Part shown: positions 36,351-48,641 of the stretch, in pieces
Layout: every line of letters begins with the position of its first letter
How positions within the stretch are numbered: the stretch's first letter is position 1
From: Eretmocerus hayati
Taxonomy: Eukaryota; Arthropoda; Insecta; Hymenoptera; Aphelinidae
Assembly: GCA_029851415.1 (NCBI GenBank)
Contig: CM056743.1
Span: 118,884,305 to 118,948,304, forward strand
Direction: 5' to 3'
DNA: 64,000 nucleotides
Position numbers and translations under genes: made by a program
Notes under the pieces: model-generated
The model's database searches: none
Seen by the model: the letters and a program-made list of their open reading frames with translations, nothing else
Told to the model about the DNA's origin: nothing

Positions 36351-37589
36351 AGTACACTTCTTAGTACATACATTCTCTCATGTATATCCCTCTCCCAAAA
36401 ATATTGCGTATTTGTTACAATGATAACATGTCAATATCTTTCAGTATGATCACTGGTATTGTTGCAAGCATCTGTTGATGATAATAATATCATGAGTTCT
36501 AACGTTTTCTGATGTGTTGACAATCACTCTTCACAGATAATGAGATTAATTCACTCATATATTCAGTGAGGCTCTTCCTTTCTACACGTTTTATCAAAGG
36601 TAAATATACTCGAACAGCTCAGTTTTGCTTATTCTGTACGTACTATTGTTAACTATTTCATTGCAATCTTGACTAGATAGGTTTGTGACATAGATTTCCC
36701 GCGTGGATCAATGGTTACATGTGACTCTTGAAAACGATTGATCTAAATTTCCTACTCCAACCAAATAATGAACAAGGTTCTCAACGAAATCTATTTCTGA
36801 TTCTGTTGAATTCCGTTGAGTCCTATTTAATAACCCATTTCGTAACGAAATCAGTAATTGGATAGGATTCAACGAAATTCAACAAAATTGAGAATGGATT
36901 TCGTTAAAAATTCTGAATATGAGTGAAGAAAATCAATCGAATTAATCCTCCATTATGTTTCCTCACTTGGGACTAAATTCATCAGTGACCATCGGTGAAA
37001 TCGTATGAACTTTCTGAATTGAATCAACCATATCAGCACCTTTGCTGAACATGGAATTTATTCTAATCCTTCTCTTGGCTCTTGAGTACGTGAGTCATAT
37101 GTACAAATACAAATTCCAAGCCACGCTCATATTGACCTGCTATTACTGAGAATGTGCAGGATTACAAAGAGAGTACAAGTTGACGCTCATGCACGTAAAC
37201 GGAAACGGAGTGTAAGCTGCAAATCGCGCGGCTGGGACAATCTCGTTTCTCTCTGTCGTCGACGACTAACGCTGTGTGGTAGTTACTTCCATGCCATACA
37301 AAATCCCTCTTTTTGCCCACTCGTCGCGTCTTGCAGTGCCCCTAATGCCTCTAAATAGCCATGCGAACCAGCATACATAGGCTGCAAAAAGTTGTCGCGC
37401 TTGCAACTCGCTCTCCGCGCACTTCAAATACTCTTCCACTAACACCCCTATATAAAATTCTGTCTCGTCTCGTGCGAGGAAGAGTGAGAAAAAAGAGCCG
37501 AGAAACTGCACCTGTCGACGAAGGACCGACATGTTCTCTCTATATTTGCACGTGTATGGTTGCGCTCTCTGCCTCAACACACGCCTGAT
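36351..37589. other. Intergenic with short palindrome at 36783-36905
   Basis: 36783-36830 pairs imperfectly with 36858-36905 (AACGAAATC, TTGAATTCCGTTGA, TCCTAT), a hairpin of about 48-bp arms. From 37150 on the sequence becomes CpG-richer. No exon supported. Confidence 0.5.
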
Positions 37590-37599
37590 ACACGCAACG

Positions 37600-37635
37600 T
37601 ATAATATATAAAATACGGCTCGTTCGCAGTTCGCG
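37600..37635 (+). promoter_or_regulatory. Candidate core promoter (TATA plus initiator-like)
   Basis: TATAATATATAAAA at 37600 is followed about 28 bp later by TCGCAGTTCG, close to an arthropod initiator. A second TATATAAAA is at 37449. The surroundings are CpG-rich. No downstream exon could be identified, so this is a suggestion only. Confidence 0.3.
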
Positions 37636-38597
37636 CGTTGCGATATTAAGAGTGACGCTGTCCTCGAGAAAGAAAGAGAGGTATTTCAACTCTCTAATTC
37701 CGCGCGAAATTACAGCTCTACGCGGGAACGCGTCTCTACAGCAAGATGTGAACAGAGAACAAGTTTTTCATGTCGTAATTAGGACTCGAATAATTTGCGC
37801 GTTCGCACACCCGGCTCTCTGACCATTTAGGACGCTTACTGACGTACGATCTTTAAGCGCGCAAAAATTGCTCGTTTTGTGGTTGACTGATTGATCAAAA
37901 ATGGAAATGGCAAGATATGGATTCGATTTCAGGCCAATTAAGTTTCTGTTAGGCAGAGGAAATTCTCAAAGATTGGCAATGCACGGTGCATTCAAGTCTA
38001 GGCTGGTTAATTTTTGTTGAACTTGCGCAATTTCGCGTTATTTTGCTGATACAAAAGGCACTCACAATGCTACTCCATGAGCTATCTACTAAGTTGTGGT
38101 CAGTTCCATGCGTATTCTATTAATTAATGAAGTAATCACTGACTCTCACATGTCGCAGGCATTCATTGAACAGAAACAACGAAGGACATTTTGATTGTTG
38201 GGTGAACAGAAATCTTGTCGAATTCAATGAATTGATCCCCGAATCAGTGAGGAAATGCACTAAAGAATGAATTGAGAAGTTAATAAATGGATTATGGAAA
38301 CAATATCGTTGGATTCTTGATTCAAATACACTGTCGCTTCTGAAAATAATCAAACAACACGCGCAAGTAGTAAAAGTCGGCTATGGTAAGACACCAACCA
38401 CCATGCCTCGTACCCTGCAACTTCACCATATGACGGTTCTGATGATTCTAACGACACCACTAAACAAGATACAACTTGACACTCTTTCATAGGCTGACAC
38501 AAATACATTTCATGCTCCATTATCACTGTGCCCTTATTCATGGCATTAAATACACTTAATCCACACATGAGAATTAAAGTGAACCGTAAAACCAATT
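37636..38597. other. Intergenic, no gene seen
   Basis: AT-rich DNA with frames of up to 81 codons on the minus strand (38595-38350), no recognisable domain. Confidence 0.4.
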
Positions 38598-39172
38598 CTG
38601 GTTTACTGTCTCTAGGTGAGAAAATAGGAAAACATTTTCTGTACGCTCAAAGTCAAGTTTCTCAGGTGGAGTGAGAGCCCTGAAGTTTTGATGAAAAAGG
38701 TACGGAAAACACCAATTGGAGATTTTTTCATTCTCCAAATCAGTATTTTCATGAATATGTTGTTATGAATGATGCTAGAGTAGTCTTACCTACTCTATTC
38801 GAGATATATCAACCTTCTCAACACGATTATGATGGTATAAGGAACCGAGGATGCGTCAAAAACTAGGAATTAGTTTGTTGTATAATTCATTCTTCATCAT
38901 TTTTCACGAAATCTGATCGTAGCTACTTGAAACCACCGGCATCGTCTCTATTTAGTGAAAGTACCTCAATAAACGTAGGTCGATAGCCCGCGCACCAATT
39001 ATAACGCAATATTCACGAAAATACTGATTTGGAGGGAAAAAGAGAACTCTTGGATGGCATTTTCGATACATTATCTATCAAAACTTCAAGACTCTTGCTC
39101 CACCTGACAATTCGACTTTGAGCGTACAGCGAAATTTTTTCAATACTTCCTCACCGAAAGACAGTAAATTCC
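38598..39172. repeat. Palindrome, ~175-190-bp arms
   Basis: 38598-38790 matches the reverse complement of 38998-39172. Shared words are TTTACTGTCT, TACGCTCAAAGTC, CAAAACTTCA and ATACTGATTTGGAG. The spacer is about 205 bp. The frame at 39118-39357 falls partly in the right arm and is not a gene. Confidence 0.7.
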
Positions 39173-42100
39173 GACTAGTGCTAAGCAATTATTGGAAATA
39201 TGTTTCTTCGGCCCAACCTAATAAGTATATATGTTGGAGCGGGAAAAAACCTGAGAAATTTTCCAATTCGTCACCCGTGAGCTTCACAACTGTTGAAACT
39301 TTCGTATTTTCAAGAAAAACGGCCTTCCGTTTATTGAGAGATGAGATCTTGGAGTGAAGCAGGATCTTTGGAGTTTGTCAAAAAATGCAGATGAAGTGCT
39401 ATTTTGACGTTATTCCCCAAAGTTAGGAATGAAGCGTAGAATATTTCACAAGAATAACACTATGCAAAGTTCGATTTTTGTGGTATTTTTGGCCATCATG
39501 GATACCAAAATACGCTGCTAAAAGAGATTAGCAGATTGCTTTCTCTTAGCGGAATAGTCTCAGATGATGACCCAAGAATTATTATTTTAATGCAGATTAA
39601 GTAAATCTGAAATGGGTTTTTCTCAGTAAGATTTATACCGTGTTCGAGGAAAACGTGCTTCAATCAAATCTGGTTTGAGCTAATTGGTGTATGTTGTGGA
39701 AACTATTTGTCTATTTGATTGTAAGGCCGATGGACAAGTTGTAGAATGGATGTGGGGAAAAAATTAATTTTAGGGAAAATTGTAATTGTATATTTTGATT
39801 TATCTACTCGAGAAACACTTTTAGGGTGGTTAAGATGATCTAGACTCTAGTTTTCTATACGGAAACAATCGTTTGATTGAGGCGGAATTGAGATACAGTT
39901 GGTTTATAGATCGAACACGTTGGAAGTTTGAAAGCACCAGAATATCTCATTTTGCAGCAACTGGGAGGCGAATTTTCGGTCTGCTTAAGACCAAGGGTAT
40001 TATTTATCCCCCGTTTCGATGAAGGCATACTTGTGTTTTGAATGATACTGACTTCCCATTCACTGCACTCCAATTTATATTTACGTAAGTACGTCGGCTA
40101 TTGACGAAAGAATGTGAGAAAAGACCAATAATTCCGCCCAATGCCCAGTGAGTCTCCAGCAGAAGTTTTCATAAATTGATCCGTCGTCTTTGATTGACCA
40201 AGATGCTGTGATAATCGAAATGTATATCACTAATATTTCCATTACCCATTACGAAACTTTGACCAAATTCTCCGAATTTATTGTGATATTATATCCTTTA
40301 TTGTTCATGAGTATTTACTTACTACCCCTATAGTTCCTCCTGTAGGTTAGTATTTTTTTTTGTATTTTTACACTTATGTAAATATCATGTTTTGCGACTA
40401 TGCAAATAAAAAGGTACCAATCAATTAATCGAATGAAAAAAAAAGAAAAAAAATTGAGACCCTCCCATTGAAGTCCCGTAAAAATAGGATTGTTGGTGAA
40501 CTTGTTATGGTAAATTTTTGGAATCTGCCAGTAATGGTCATCTATACTAGGCAATATCGGACTTCAACTGGCTTATCCCGTCATTGTTAAGAAGATGGAG
40601 GTAATTCAGACAATGACCAGAATTTAGTTTGATCCAATCATCTCAAACTCGACTGATTCACCTCCGTCGATTTCTGAAACGTATAGTTCTGATTGGTTTT
40701 GAAGGATATTTTCAGACAGAAAATGTACAAAATGGCATTCGAAGCACTAATCTCCATGATATTCAATGTCTATAATAATTCGAATCAAATACCAACTAGA
40801 AGCTTGGGCCCGACCTGCATGATAGAACTGATACAAAAGATGGGTTCATCAAGTATCTCTCGACGAGATCGAGTTTGAAGTCTGTGAAGAAGAATCAAGA
40901 ATTATTTTACGTGGAACATTTGTAGAAATGAAAGATAAAATTTAATCGCATGACAAAGAGTTCGATCAGAAGATGCTAAGTGAGAGAACTGCCCTGGTAT
41001 TCGGGATGTCATAATGTCAAAGCTTTTTACAAGTAATTTTGTGCGTGTGAAGTTCTTGGATGGGTTTTTTTCACCTTTGTAATACAAAGCTATTTTCAAA
41101 CACTCCTGATGGCGAGAGCCGTCTCTTACTTCACACTAAACCGTAATTGATAATGTGACAATGTCGTTATCAAGCATACGGATGACATATTTGTGATCTA
41201 TTTTTGTATAATGGAAAGATACTTGAATTTTGGTGTATAAAAATACGCGTTGATCATAGATTTGCGGATGTTCTTCTGAATAATATTCCTCAATATCGAT
41301 CAAAATTCGATACTCGACATTTACGGTGACGTGTCAGTCAATCCTGATGTTGTTTGACGAATGTACAGAATCTATCGCTGCTGTATAACATTGATTGCCG
41401 CTTCGAGTCAACGCTGACACTTACTGACCAGTGTCTGATATTGACTGGTGGACCAAGTCGACTTCAGCACTAACTCCTCAATCTCAAGATTGACTGGATA
41501 TGGAAAATTACTGTAACATACTGAAGTAGGAGATTGACCACTTAAGCGATATCCCGGACATGGTGTTTCAAGTTACGACCATCTACCATCAGGGCTGTAT
41601 TCATTTTTATGCAGAAACAAGATAACGGGCACAGCATTTGCCAAACTCCTCACAACAGCAAAATAACAGCAGCGCGCGATGCGGCCTAACAGCCGATCCA
41701 TATAGACGCTCGCTCTGTAGTGGAGGGTTTCTTTTGCCACGGCCGCTGAAGTAGGTCTCTTTGCGCTCGACCTTTTCCCTTCCATCTTTTTTGAGCAGCC
41801 CTATGAGGCAGATCCCAATCACCTCCAAAGCTCGATATATTTGTGTAAGTATCGACTATCTCTCAACCAGCCTTACAGACAGAGATAGTGAGACAAGTGT
41901 AAGTGTGGTGGTTCATAATCAAGAGGTCAACCTAATTATCGGCAAAGGGTGTGTAGGGGGTTATATCATGGTTATACCCCAGTAGAAACTAGTCTCTATC
42001 ACGCAGGCTCACATTCATCTGTCTGTGACCCATCTCGACACCCATTGGCTCTGGCTTCCCAACAAATATATAGACCCTCGTCTCATACGCGAAACTCGAG

Positions 42101-42769
42101 TCCGCGCGGACTCTCGTCTGCTTTATCTTTTCTTTGTTCTTCTCCTCGAGCATCTCATACATGTATCTTCCAGTTCTACACTTGGTATCCCCTACACGTA
42201 ATCTGTAATCCTTGTTTCCTGCGGTTGTGGGATTCGGCGCTGAATTCTCAAGACGCTGATACTGCCGAAAGGATATGTATAGCCCCAAGCTTTGCTCCCT
42301 AAAAAGACCTCCAGGTTGCATGTGGGTGTTGTATCTCGAGCCTGTTTTCTGATTCTACTGTCTATACGAGTGTGCTACATGTAGAATGGATAAAAATGTC
42401 TGTGGTAAATTTTATATGCAAGCACGCATACAGGCGTCTCTCGTTATTCGTGGAGGTTATGTACAGAAAAAAACCGCGGAAGATAAACCTTGATTTTGTG
42501 ACAAATAGGATATGACGTTCGGGTAACCCTGAATATCGTGTAGAGAATAATACTCAGTTAATGAGTCTCATGCCTGAAAAACTGTTCGAGGAAAGTAATA
42601 GCAAATTTTGCGCGAGAACACGAGTTAGGATTGATACAAATTGTGAACATCGCAGGAGTAAAATGAAACAAAATTCTTTTTTAACATTTTAACCTAAAAA
42701 TGCCACGTCCATACGCGTTTTCAAGGTTCTCATACTAAAAATACTAATTTTCCCGTGCTTCCCAGCGTG
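39173..42769. other. Gene-poor stretch, nothing recognised
   Basis: AT-rich, with A-rich runs around 40430-40455 and only short frames. The largest (42321-41989 minus, 41949-42302 plus) overlap antisense to each other and lack any motif. I see no RNA gene, exon or clear repeat here. Confidence 0.4.
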
Positions 42770-43260
42770 CTAGCGAATATTTGCATTTGCATACCGGGCT
42801 CCCGCTTTTACGGCCTTACCTCGGTTACTCTCTTCGGTGTGGGTCAGAGATACGTCCCGCCAGCGCGCAGACTTCAAGTCCAGCCATTCTCGGGCTTCGT
42901 AAGACCTGACAGTGACTGGGCCCCAGCCGACTACCGACTTTCGGGCCAGCTGTGAACCCGCCTTTTGGGCGGGAGGGGGGTGGGGTCCGCTTGTGGACTC
43001 ATTCAAGCTTCGCTCAAGCTCGGTGAATCTTACCTACATGAGTCTCACGGATCTCTAAGTGAGCTGCACCAGGCAACTCCATCACGAGTCCTCAAACTCA
43101 TCCGTTTCCCTGGCACTGTGGCTGCCGCGGCCGGCTGGAAGAGCTGTGCGGACTCTACCCTCCGGTCGGTGCGGGGCCGGGAGTTCGTCAGACTCGAGGG
43201 CTGAGACGCCGGGGTGTCTCACCGCTTCTCTTGCGGTTTTCAGGAGGGCCAGTCTCGGGG
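42770..43260. other. GC-rich island, unexplained
   Basis: Sharp rise in G+C content against AT-rich flanks, with GCCCGCCTTTTGGGCGGG hairpin-like sequence at about 42956 and GGCCGGGAGTTCG at about 43172. Overlapping frames exist on both strands. It could be a CpG island, a SINE or a 5' UTR remnant of a retroelement. No Pol III box pair was found. Confidence 0.35.
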
Positions 43261-45077
43261 CCAGACTCTTTCACCCCCAGGACGGTCATGTACTATTCTT
43301 TGAGATTACTGCTGTCAAAAAAGGGCGTAAGTAACAAACAATTCGTAAAAAAGCCACGCAAACTGGATACCGCACATATGGAAAAACCAAAATTTTTTGG
43401 TTCGAAAGTAACATGCTCGAACTATCAAACTTTTGACCCAAAAATGTTGGTCTTCCCAACTTTGACCACTGCAACTCAATTAATTAATACTTTTACGCAA
43501 GCCAGGTGTATCAAAAATTCACGCTCGAAGATTAAGGATTCAGTCAAAAGTGATATTGGGTAGATTTCAAGGGTGTAAAATGAAAGTGCACGTGTGATGG
43601 GAACACAACATATACTGAATACTTGCCAGAGATAATGATTAAAGAACTACTGATGAGAGAGAAAATGATCGATTTTTCACATAAATCAAATCAAATTTGT
43701 TTTGGTTCAATCGTACACATGAATTAGCGGATAACGCGCCTTGAAGTGCAGGGTAATTTTAGCCGAACTCTCAACTCCAGGCTAATTTTTGTAAATGCAG
43801 AAATGTAAATCGTTCTGCGATTTTTCAACAAAGAAAATAGGTTAAACGGATCAAACGCTTACTTATCTATTAGTAGGTTGAAAAGAGTCGTAAAATTTGT
43901 AATGTTCAGATTTGCAGTCTAAAAGTTGAAAGTATGTACGACCGCTCTGCTCATCCCCTTTTTCGCAACGATGAATATAAAATCGCGAAGAGTTTGTGCG
44001 AGTTCTATAATTACACGCATCATCGGCTAAAAGAGCTTCGCAATTCTTGATCCTCACCGATCTGTCAAGGGAAGGAGTGGTCTGAACAAGTGTTTGTGTA
44101 GAACGCGATTACGACATGCAAAAAAAGTTGCAGGAGGCATGAGTGTTAAACAAGCCAACAAAACGGCCAAGGGAGATGAGAAGAAATAAAGCATGCTCTG
44201 AGAAAAGGAGGGGGACGAGCCGCAGGAGAGAGCAGGAATGTGAAGAAGCTAAATAAGACCGTGAAAGAGAAGAGGCGGTTATATAGTAGCAGGGCAAAGA
44301 GAGACCCTCTCGAAGAAAGCCGGGTGACGGAAAGAGGAGGGCGCGAGAACGAGTAAAAAATCCAAGAAGAGTTAAAGAGAAGTAAGAGGATAAATCAGTG
44401 AGACAAAGCGAGCCCGCGTAGGGCTTTGGAAGCATAAAGCATACATACACAGCAGACAGAGAAGAGTAAGTGAGAGCCAACGGGAGAATTCTCTTTTACA
44501 ATAAAGAGAGGAGGTAGAGAAGACGAGGGTGAACGAGAGCTTCCTCGACTCGCCACCGATAAAAGCTCCTCACGGCTCGATGCTCAATATTGATTCCAAC
44601 TCTAATCTGCGGAAACAGCGAACTGAACCGAAAGGACGGATAATGTAGAGAAGTTCGCTGAGCTCAATATCTGGGATTCTTCGTAATCGTGAGCTAACCG
44701 ATGGAGAGTAATCATTTGATAAGGCGATGGGATAGACGCCAGTCTATGCACCCTACTCGCTTCAATTCGATGTACCCCCTATCACTGCTTTGTCCTAACT
44801 ATGTGAGCGATACTACGATTCTCAGAGTACAAACGATAAGCCGTGTCATTGTGAGTCCGATAAAGCGTCGCAATGTGAGTTGAACATGAGACTCTAGTGA
44901 TTAATACATTTTCCAGATGTCAAATGAATCAAAACAATTTTTCTATCCGCTTTCCATTTCGAAAATAGATGAAGAGACGTCACAAAACTTCGAGAGTAAG
45001 AGAGGAAGACTCGAAAAGGAGGCCCAATATTTGATTGGGTGTTCATGCTTCATCAAGGAGCGCCTATTGCTCAGTGT
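43261..45077. other. Intergenic with purine-rich strand asymmetry
   Basis: 44160-44560 is strongly purine-rich on the plus strand, which produces a 123-codon artificial minus-strand frame. No gene or RNA recognised in the interval. Confidence 0.4.
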
Positions 45078-45171
45078 ATATCGTCGCCCCCGACCAAGAA
45101 AAACACCTCCCATTGTGGGCCAATGTAAAGTTATATTGGGAGGTGTTTTTCTTCGTCGGGGGTGACGATAT
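45078..45171. repeat. Near-perfect hairpin MITE, 35-bp arms
   Basis: 45078-45112 pairs with 45137-45171 with about two mismatches. The arm contains GGTGTTTTTCTTCGTCGGGG, the same core as the minisatellite unit at 1775-1930. It abuts the left end of the large fold-back element that follows. Confidence 0.8.
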
Positions 45172-45276
45172 GTCGTTGGCGAATAGGATTCTCAGTCAGA
45201 TAGCTATCTTCCGTGGCGCGTAGCTATCTCGCGGCCGATAGGATTCACGACGCGGGAGAAGTCTATCTGGCTGAAA

Positions 45277-46351
45277 TTCGTTGGCCGATGAACTCGTGTT
45301 GGGGCAGTTGGCTCCGGAGGCATTTCAGCCACATAGCCGCGGGGCTAGGATGATAGAATTGGACAAGTCGACAGTTCTTATTCGTCTGGAATGGTCAAGC
45401 TGATAGACCCAAGATTCTCTATGCGTCTATCGGGCTGGTTACACTTCAGACGAGTAGCATTCGTGCTCTTCTGCAGTGCCATGCGTGGCTAAGTTCATGT
45501 CTCGGCGATCGCTGTCAAAATCCAAACACCATTCAAATTCATTCCGAAAATATGAATTTGTGATTATGGAGCTCTTCTATTGGAAATTGAGTGGGGAGAG
45601 TTCATGATAATGAATCACAAATGTTCAGAGGAATTCACAGTTTATTCTGTCGCATCATACATAGCTCGAAACTAGAAAATATCTTTCGATCGACTGTGCG
45701 TAAAACAGTGTTTAACGCACGGCAATTTTCGTTCACTTGACGCCCAGTCGATCGAAAAACACTTCCCACCCTCGAATCGAAAAATACTATTACACCTTTG
45801 TATTGAAATGTACTAATTCTGTACTCAAGATTTAATTTACTTATCACAACAAGTGGAACTCTTGTGGCATCTCGAGTTGCACAAAATTTTTCGAATTGAA
45901 ACAAGCACATTATACAGTGCTTCGGCCAAAAAACCGCGCTCTGGCGGCTCAAGGATGCCACGAGCCACCTGCCCTTGTAAAACAACACCGCGAGTCACAC
46001 TCTCGATGAAAAGTTTACCCCCTCGATGTGGACTCGATAATGTAAACATTTGTTACTCACGCTCTTTGCTCAAGCATATGCTAAAAAATGACAAGGCGAG
46101 CATACTTTACGGCCATGCTATCAAGAGCTTAGAATACGCAGTAACAATGAATCGCGCGTGCTGCGAATCTTATCGGCCTGGAGTAGTACCAGCCCGATAG
46201 ATGCATGAAGTATATCGAGTCTTTCTGACCATTCCAGTCGAATAAAAACTCTTGAATTGTCCAAGTCCATCATCCTAGCCCAGTGGCTATGTAGCTGGAA
46301 CGCTTCCGGCCGATAGCCACCTCTCCCAACATGAGTCTATTGGCCTACAAA
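45277..46351. mobile_element. Insertion in left arm, itself with ~170-bp inverted ends
   Basis: This ~1,075-bp segment is missing from the matching place in the right arm (about 52974). Its ends, 45277-45450 and 46185-46351, are inverted copies (for example TTCGTTGGCCGATGAACTCG against the complement of TTTGTAGGCCAATAGACTCA). These ends resemble the termini of the host element, so the two are probably related families. Frames inside (117 codons and less) are unrecognised. Confidence 0.7.
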
Positions 46352-46895
46352 GAGTATAGCCGGATAAGATGGTGAAATCGGCCCCAGGCTACATCACCAG
46401 GAAAATTATGAGGTTCAGTTGGTACATGTGAAACGTACCTCTAGAAAAAATTTCAGACCCGTAGACCTCTCCAGGCCGCCATACGCTCCAAAAAGCTGTT
46501 TATCAGTATTTATTTTAGTAGGGTGAGACTAATCGACCAAAAAATCGGAGAAAAATCACAAGAATCTGTCTCAACGCAACAAATATGAAAGAATATTCCC
46601 AGGATTTTTAATTGTCACACAGCGGCTAGAAAAAATTTTCAAATTTTCCAAAATTTACCGAGAAAACGGGTCGATAGCTGCAGGTCGGAAAAAAATTTTT
46701 GTAGTGTTTTTTCTGTGTATTCTACAAGAAAAAATATTTTGCCCAGTCTTTGAGGTGGTACAACAGCTCCAAACAGATTAAAAAGTGCCAAAAACGCGGG
46801 TTTTGCGTAAAAAGTTCACTTGCACGTACTCAGCCACTTTCCCTAGGGACGAGACTATTTTTTCCAGAAAGATCGTCAAATTTTACGTAGAAAAT

Positions 46896-48219
46896 TATGT
46901 TTTGAGGGTTGATTAGGTGATTTTCAGTCCGAAACTAGACTCAGAAAAACCGAAAATTCATCAAATATCAGACTGTACACGCTCGCAAGACGGCCGGAGC
47001 TTTCTATATTCCATGAAAGCTCCCAAAATTCATCGAAATATAGGAGATTGAGAAGTTCTTTCCCAAATGAGACTCAGTATCAAGCCCCCCCCCCCCCAAC
47101 CCTTCAAAAACCACACCGAAAATCCCCAGACATTCTTGGTAGAATCTAATCAATCTCATCGACTGAAACATTCGGATGACCAGAGAATGACACATTACAC
47201 CATCAGTCATTCCATCATCCTTGAGCTTAATACAAACTCGTGGACGGTTGGAATCAAAGAATAATTGGCTAGCCTCGTTGTGTTCGGGACAAGAGAGTAC
47301 CGTCACAATGGTGAAACCATTGGCGAAAGACCGACATGGAAACGTTAGACTGCGGCGTCCGTTACACTCTGAGCTAGGATATGAAGAATTCCGTGCAAAA
47401 CAGACCTACGCAAAAGGGTCAAGTCTCAAATTTTTTCCTTGACTCTCTTATTCGATTCTATGGTACAAAATATGAACTTTCCACCACCTATGTGGCCACA
47501 AAAAAATTGTCAGGGTATCTCCAACGTACATGACTTTTTTCTTTTGAGTTATCACCGGCAAAAAAGTTTGGGTATTCTTTTTTCAATAAAATGCATATAT
47601 CTCGAATCCGCTCAGAAATACAGAGATGCAATTCACGGCACCAAAAAGGTCTTGAAAAAAACCTATCAGACCAGTTTTGTAAAACTCATTGTGAGGTCTT
47701 GGGTGGTTTAAACGGCCCGTTAAAACCACCCAAGACCTCAAAATCAACTCTAAACGACTGATTCTGATAGGTTTTTTTCAAGACCTTTTTGATGCCGTAA
47801 ACCGCATCTCTATCTCTGAGCGGATGCAAATAATATGCATTTTATTGAAGAAAATACTCAAACTTTCTCGTCAGAGATAGTTCAAAAGAACAAAATAATG
47901 TACGTTGGAGACACCTGGAAAAATTTTTTGGAGTCCCATAGGTATTGGAAAGTTCATATTTTATACCACAGAATCGAATAAGAGAGTCAAGAAAACAATT
48001 TCAGACATGACCCTTTTTCGTAGGTCTGTTTCGCGCGGAATTCTTCAGATCCTAGCTAACAAGGAGGGTGCCAGGCCTTCGGATTACCAATCCTCCTGGA
48101 ACTCTAGGATATGTTTTGTTATACCAAAACATGTAACAAACCACTCTTATAACTTGCCAACGCTCCCTAGAATCATCCTGAGTACCAGGGTCAATATCCC
48201 AGCAAATAGGCCTTTTCCA
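46896..48219 (+). mobile_element. Element X copy 1, inserted in left arm
   Basis: It starts TATGTTTTGAGGGTTGA and ends GGCCTTTTCCA. It interrupts sequence that is continuous in the right arm near 52425-52435. Without the 684-bp MITE at 47373-48056, its own length is about 640 bp, matching copy 2. A run of C lies at about 47085-47098. No transposase, obvious terminal repeat or target duplication was found, so the class is unknown. Confidence 0.7.
47373..48056. mobile_element. Palindromic MITE nested in X copy 1, ~340-bp arms
   Basis: The left end GCTAGGATATGAAGAATTCC and the right end complement GCTAGGATCTGAAGAATTCC begin two arms of about 340 bp that meet at GGTTTAAACGGCCCGTTAAAACC (stem tip near 47715). 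The empty site is preserved in X copy 2 (CACTCTTACAAGG at about 50240), showing insertion at TA. The right TA is intact and the left reads GA. Confidence 0.85.
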
Positions 48220-48641
48220 GGGTGCCATTCAAAAACCATATGGTCAGCAAGGGGTGGGTGGGGGGTCGTCCAAAACACCATATTAAACCAGATGAAGTGG
48301 GTATGTGATCAAGCCCAAAGCCATATGGTCAGAGCCCACCGAGAAATCTCAGTTTTCCGTCCGAATGGAACAAATAAAAGGTGAAGGTAGAAATAGATTC
48401 GATGACACCGTATCATAAATTCAGTTGAAATAAATTACGGTACATTCGATCCTATAGGAAGTCTACATTCATCCTCTGGAAACCGCTCAATTTTCGGAGA
48501 GAAAAATTTCCGAGGATCATATGGCTTCTGAGGGGGTGGGTGGGTGGTTGAATGGAATGCCATATGAAACCATATGGGGGTGGGTGGGTGGTGGAAAATG
48601 GCCCAAAACGAGGCCATATGGTTTGTGCACCATCCTTAAGC

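Noticed and set aside
44109..44480. 123-codon minus-strand frame rich in Leu and Ser
   Set aside because: It is produced by purine/pyrimidine strand bias. No domain, and sequence is low complexity.
45635..46049. Minus-strand frames of 117 and 70 codons
   Set aside because: They lie inside a transposon insertion, overlap in different frames and carry no transposase motif.
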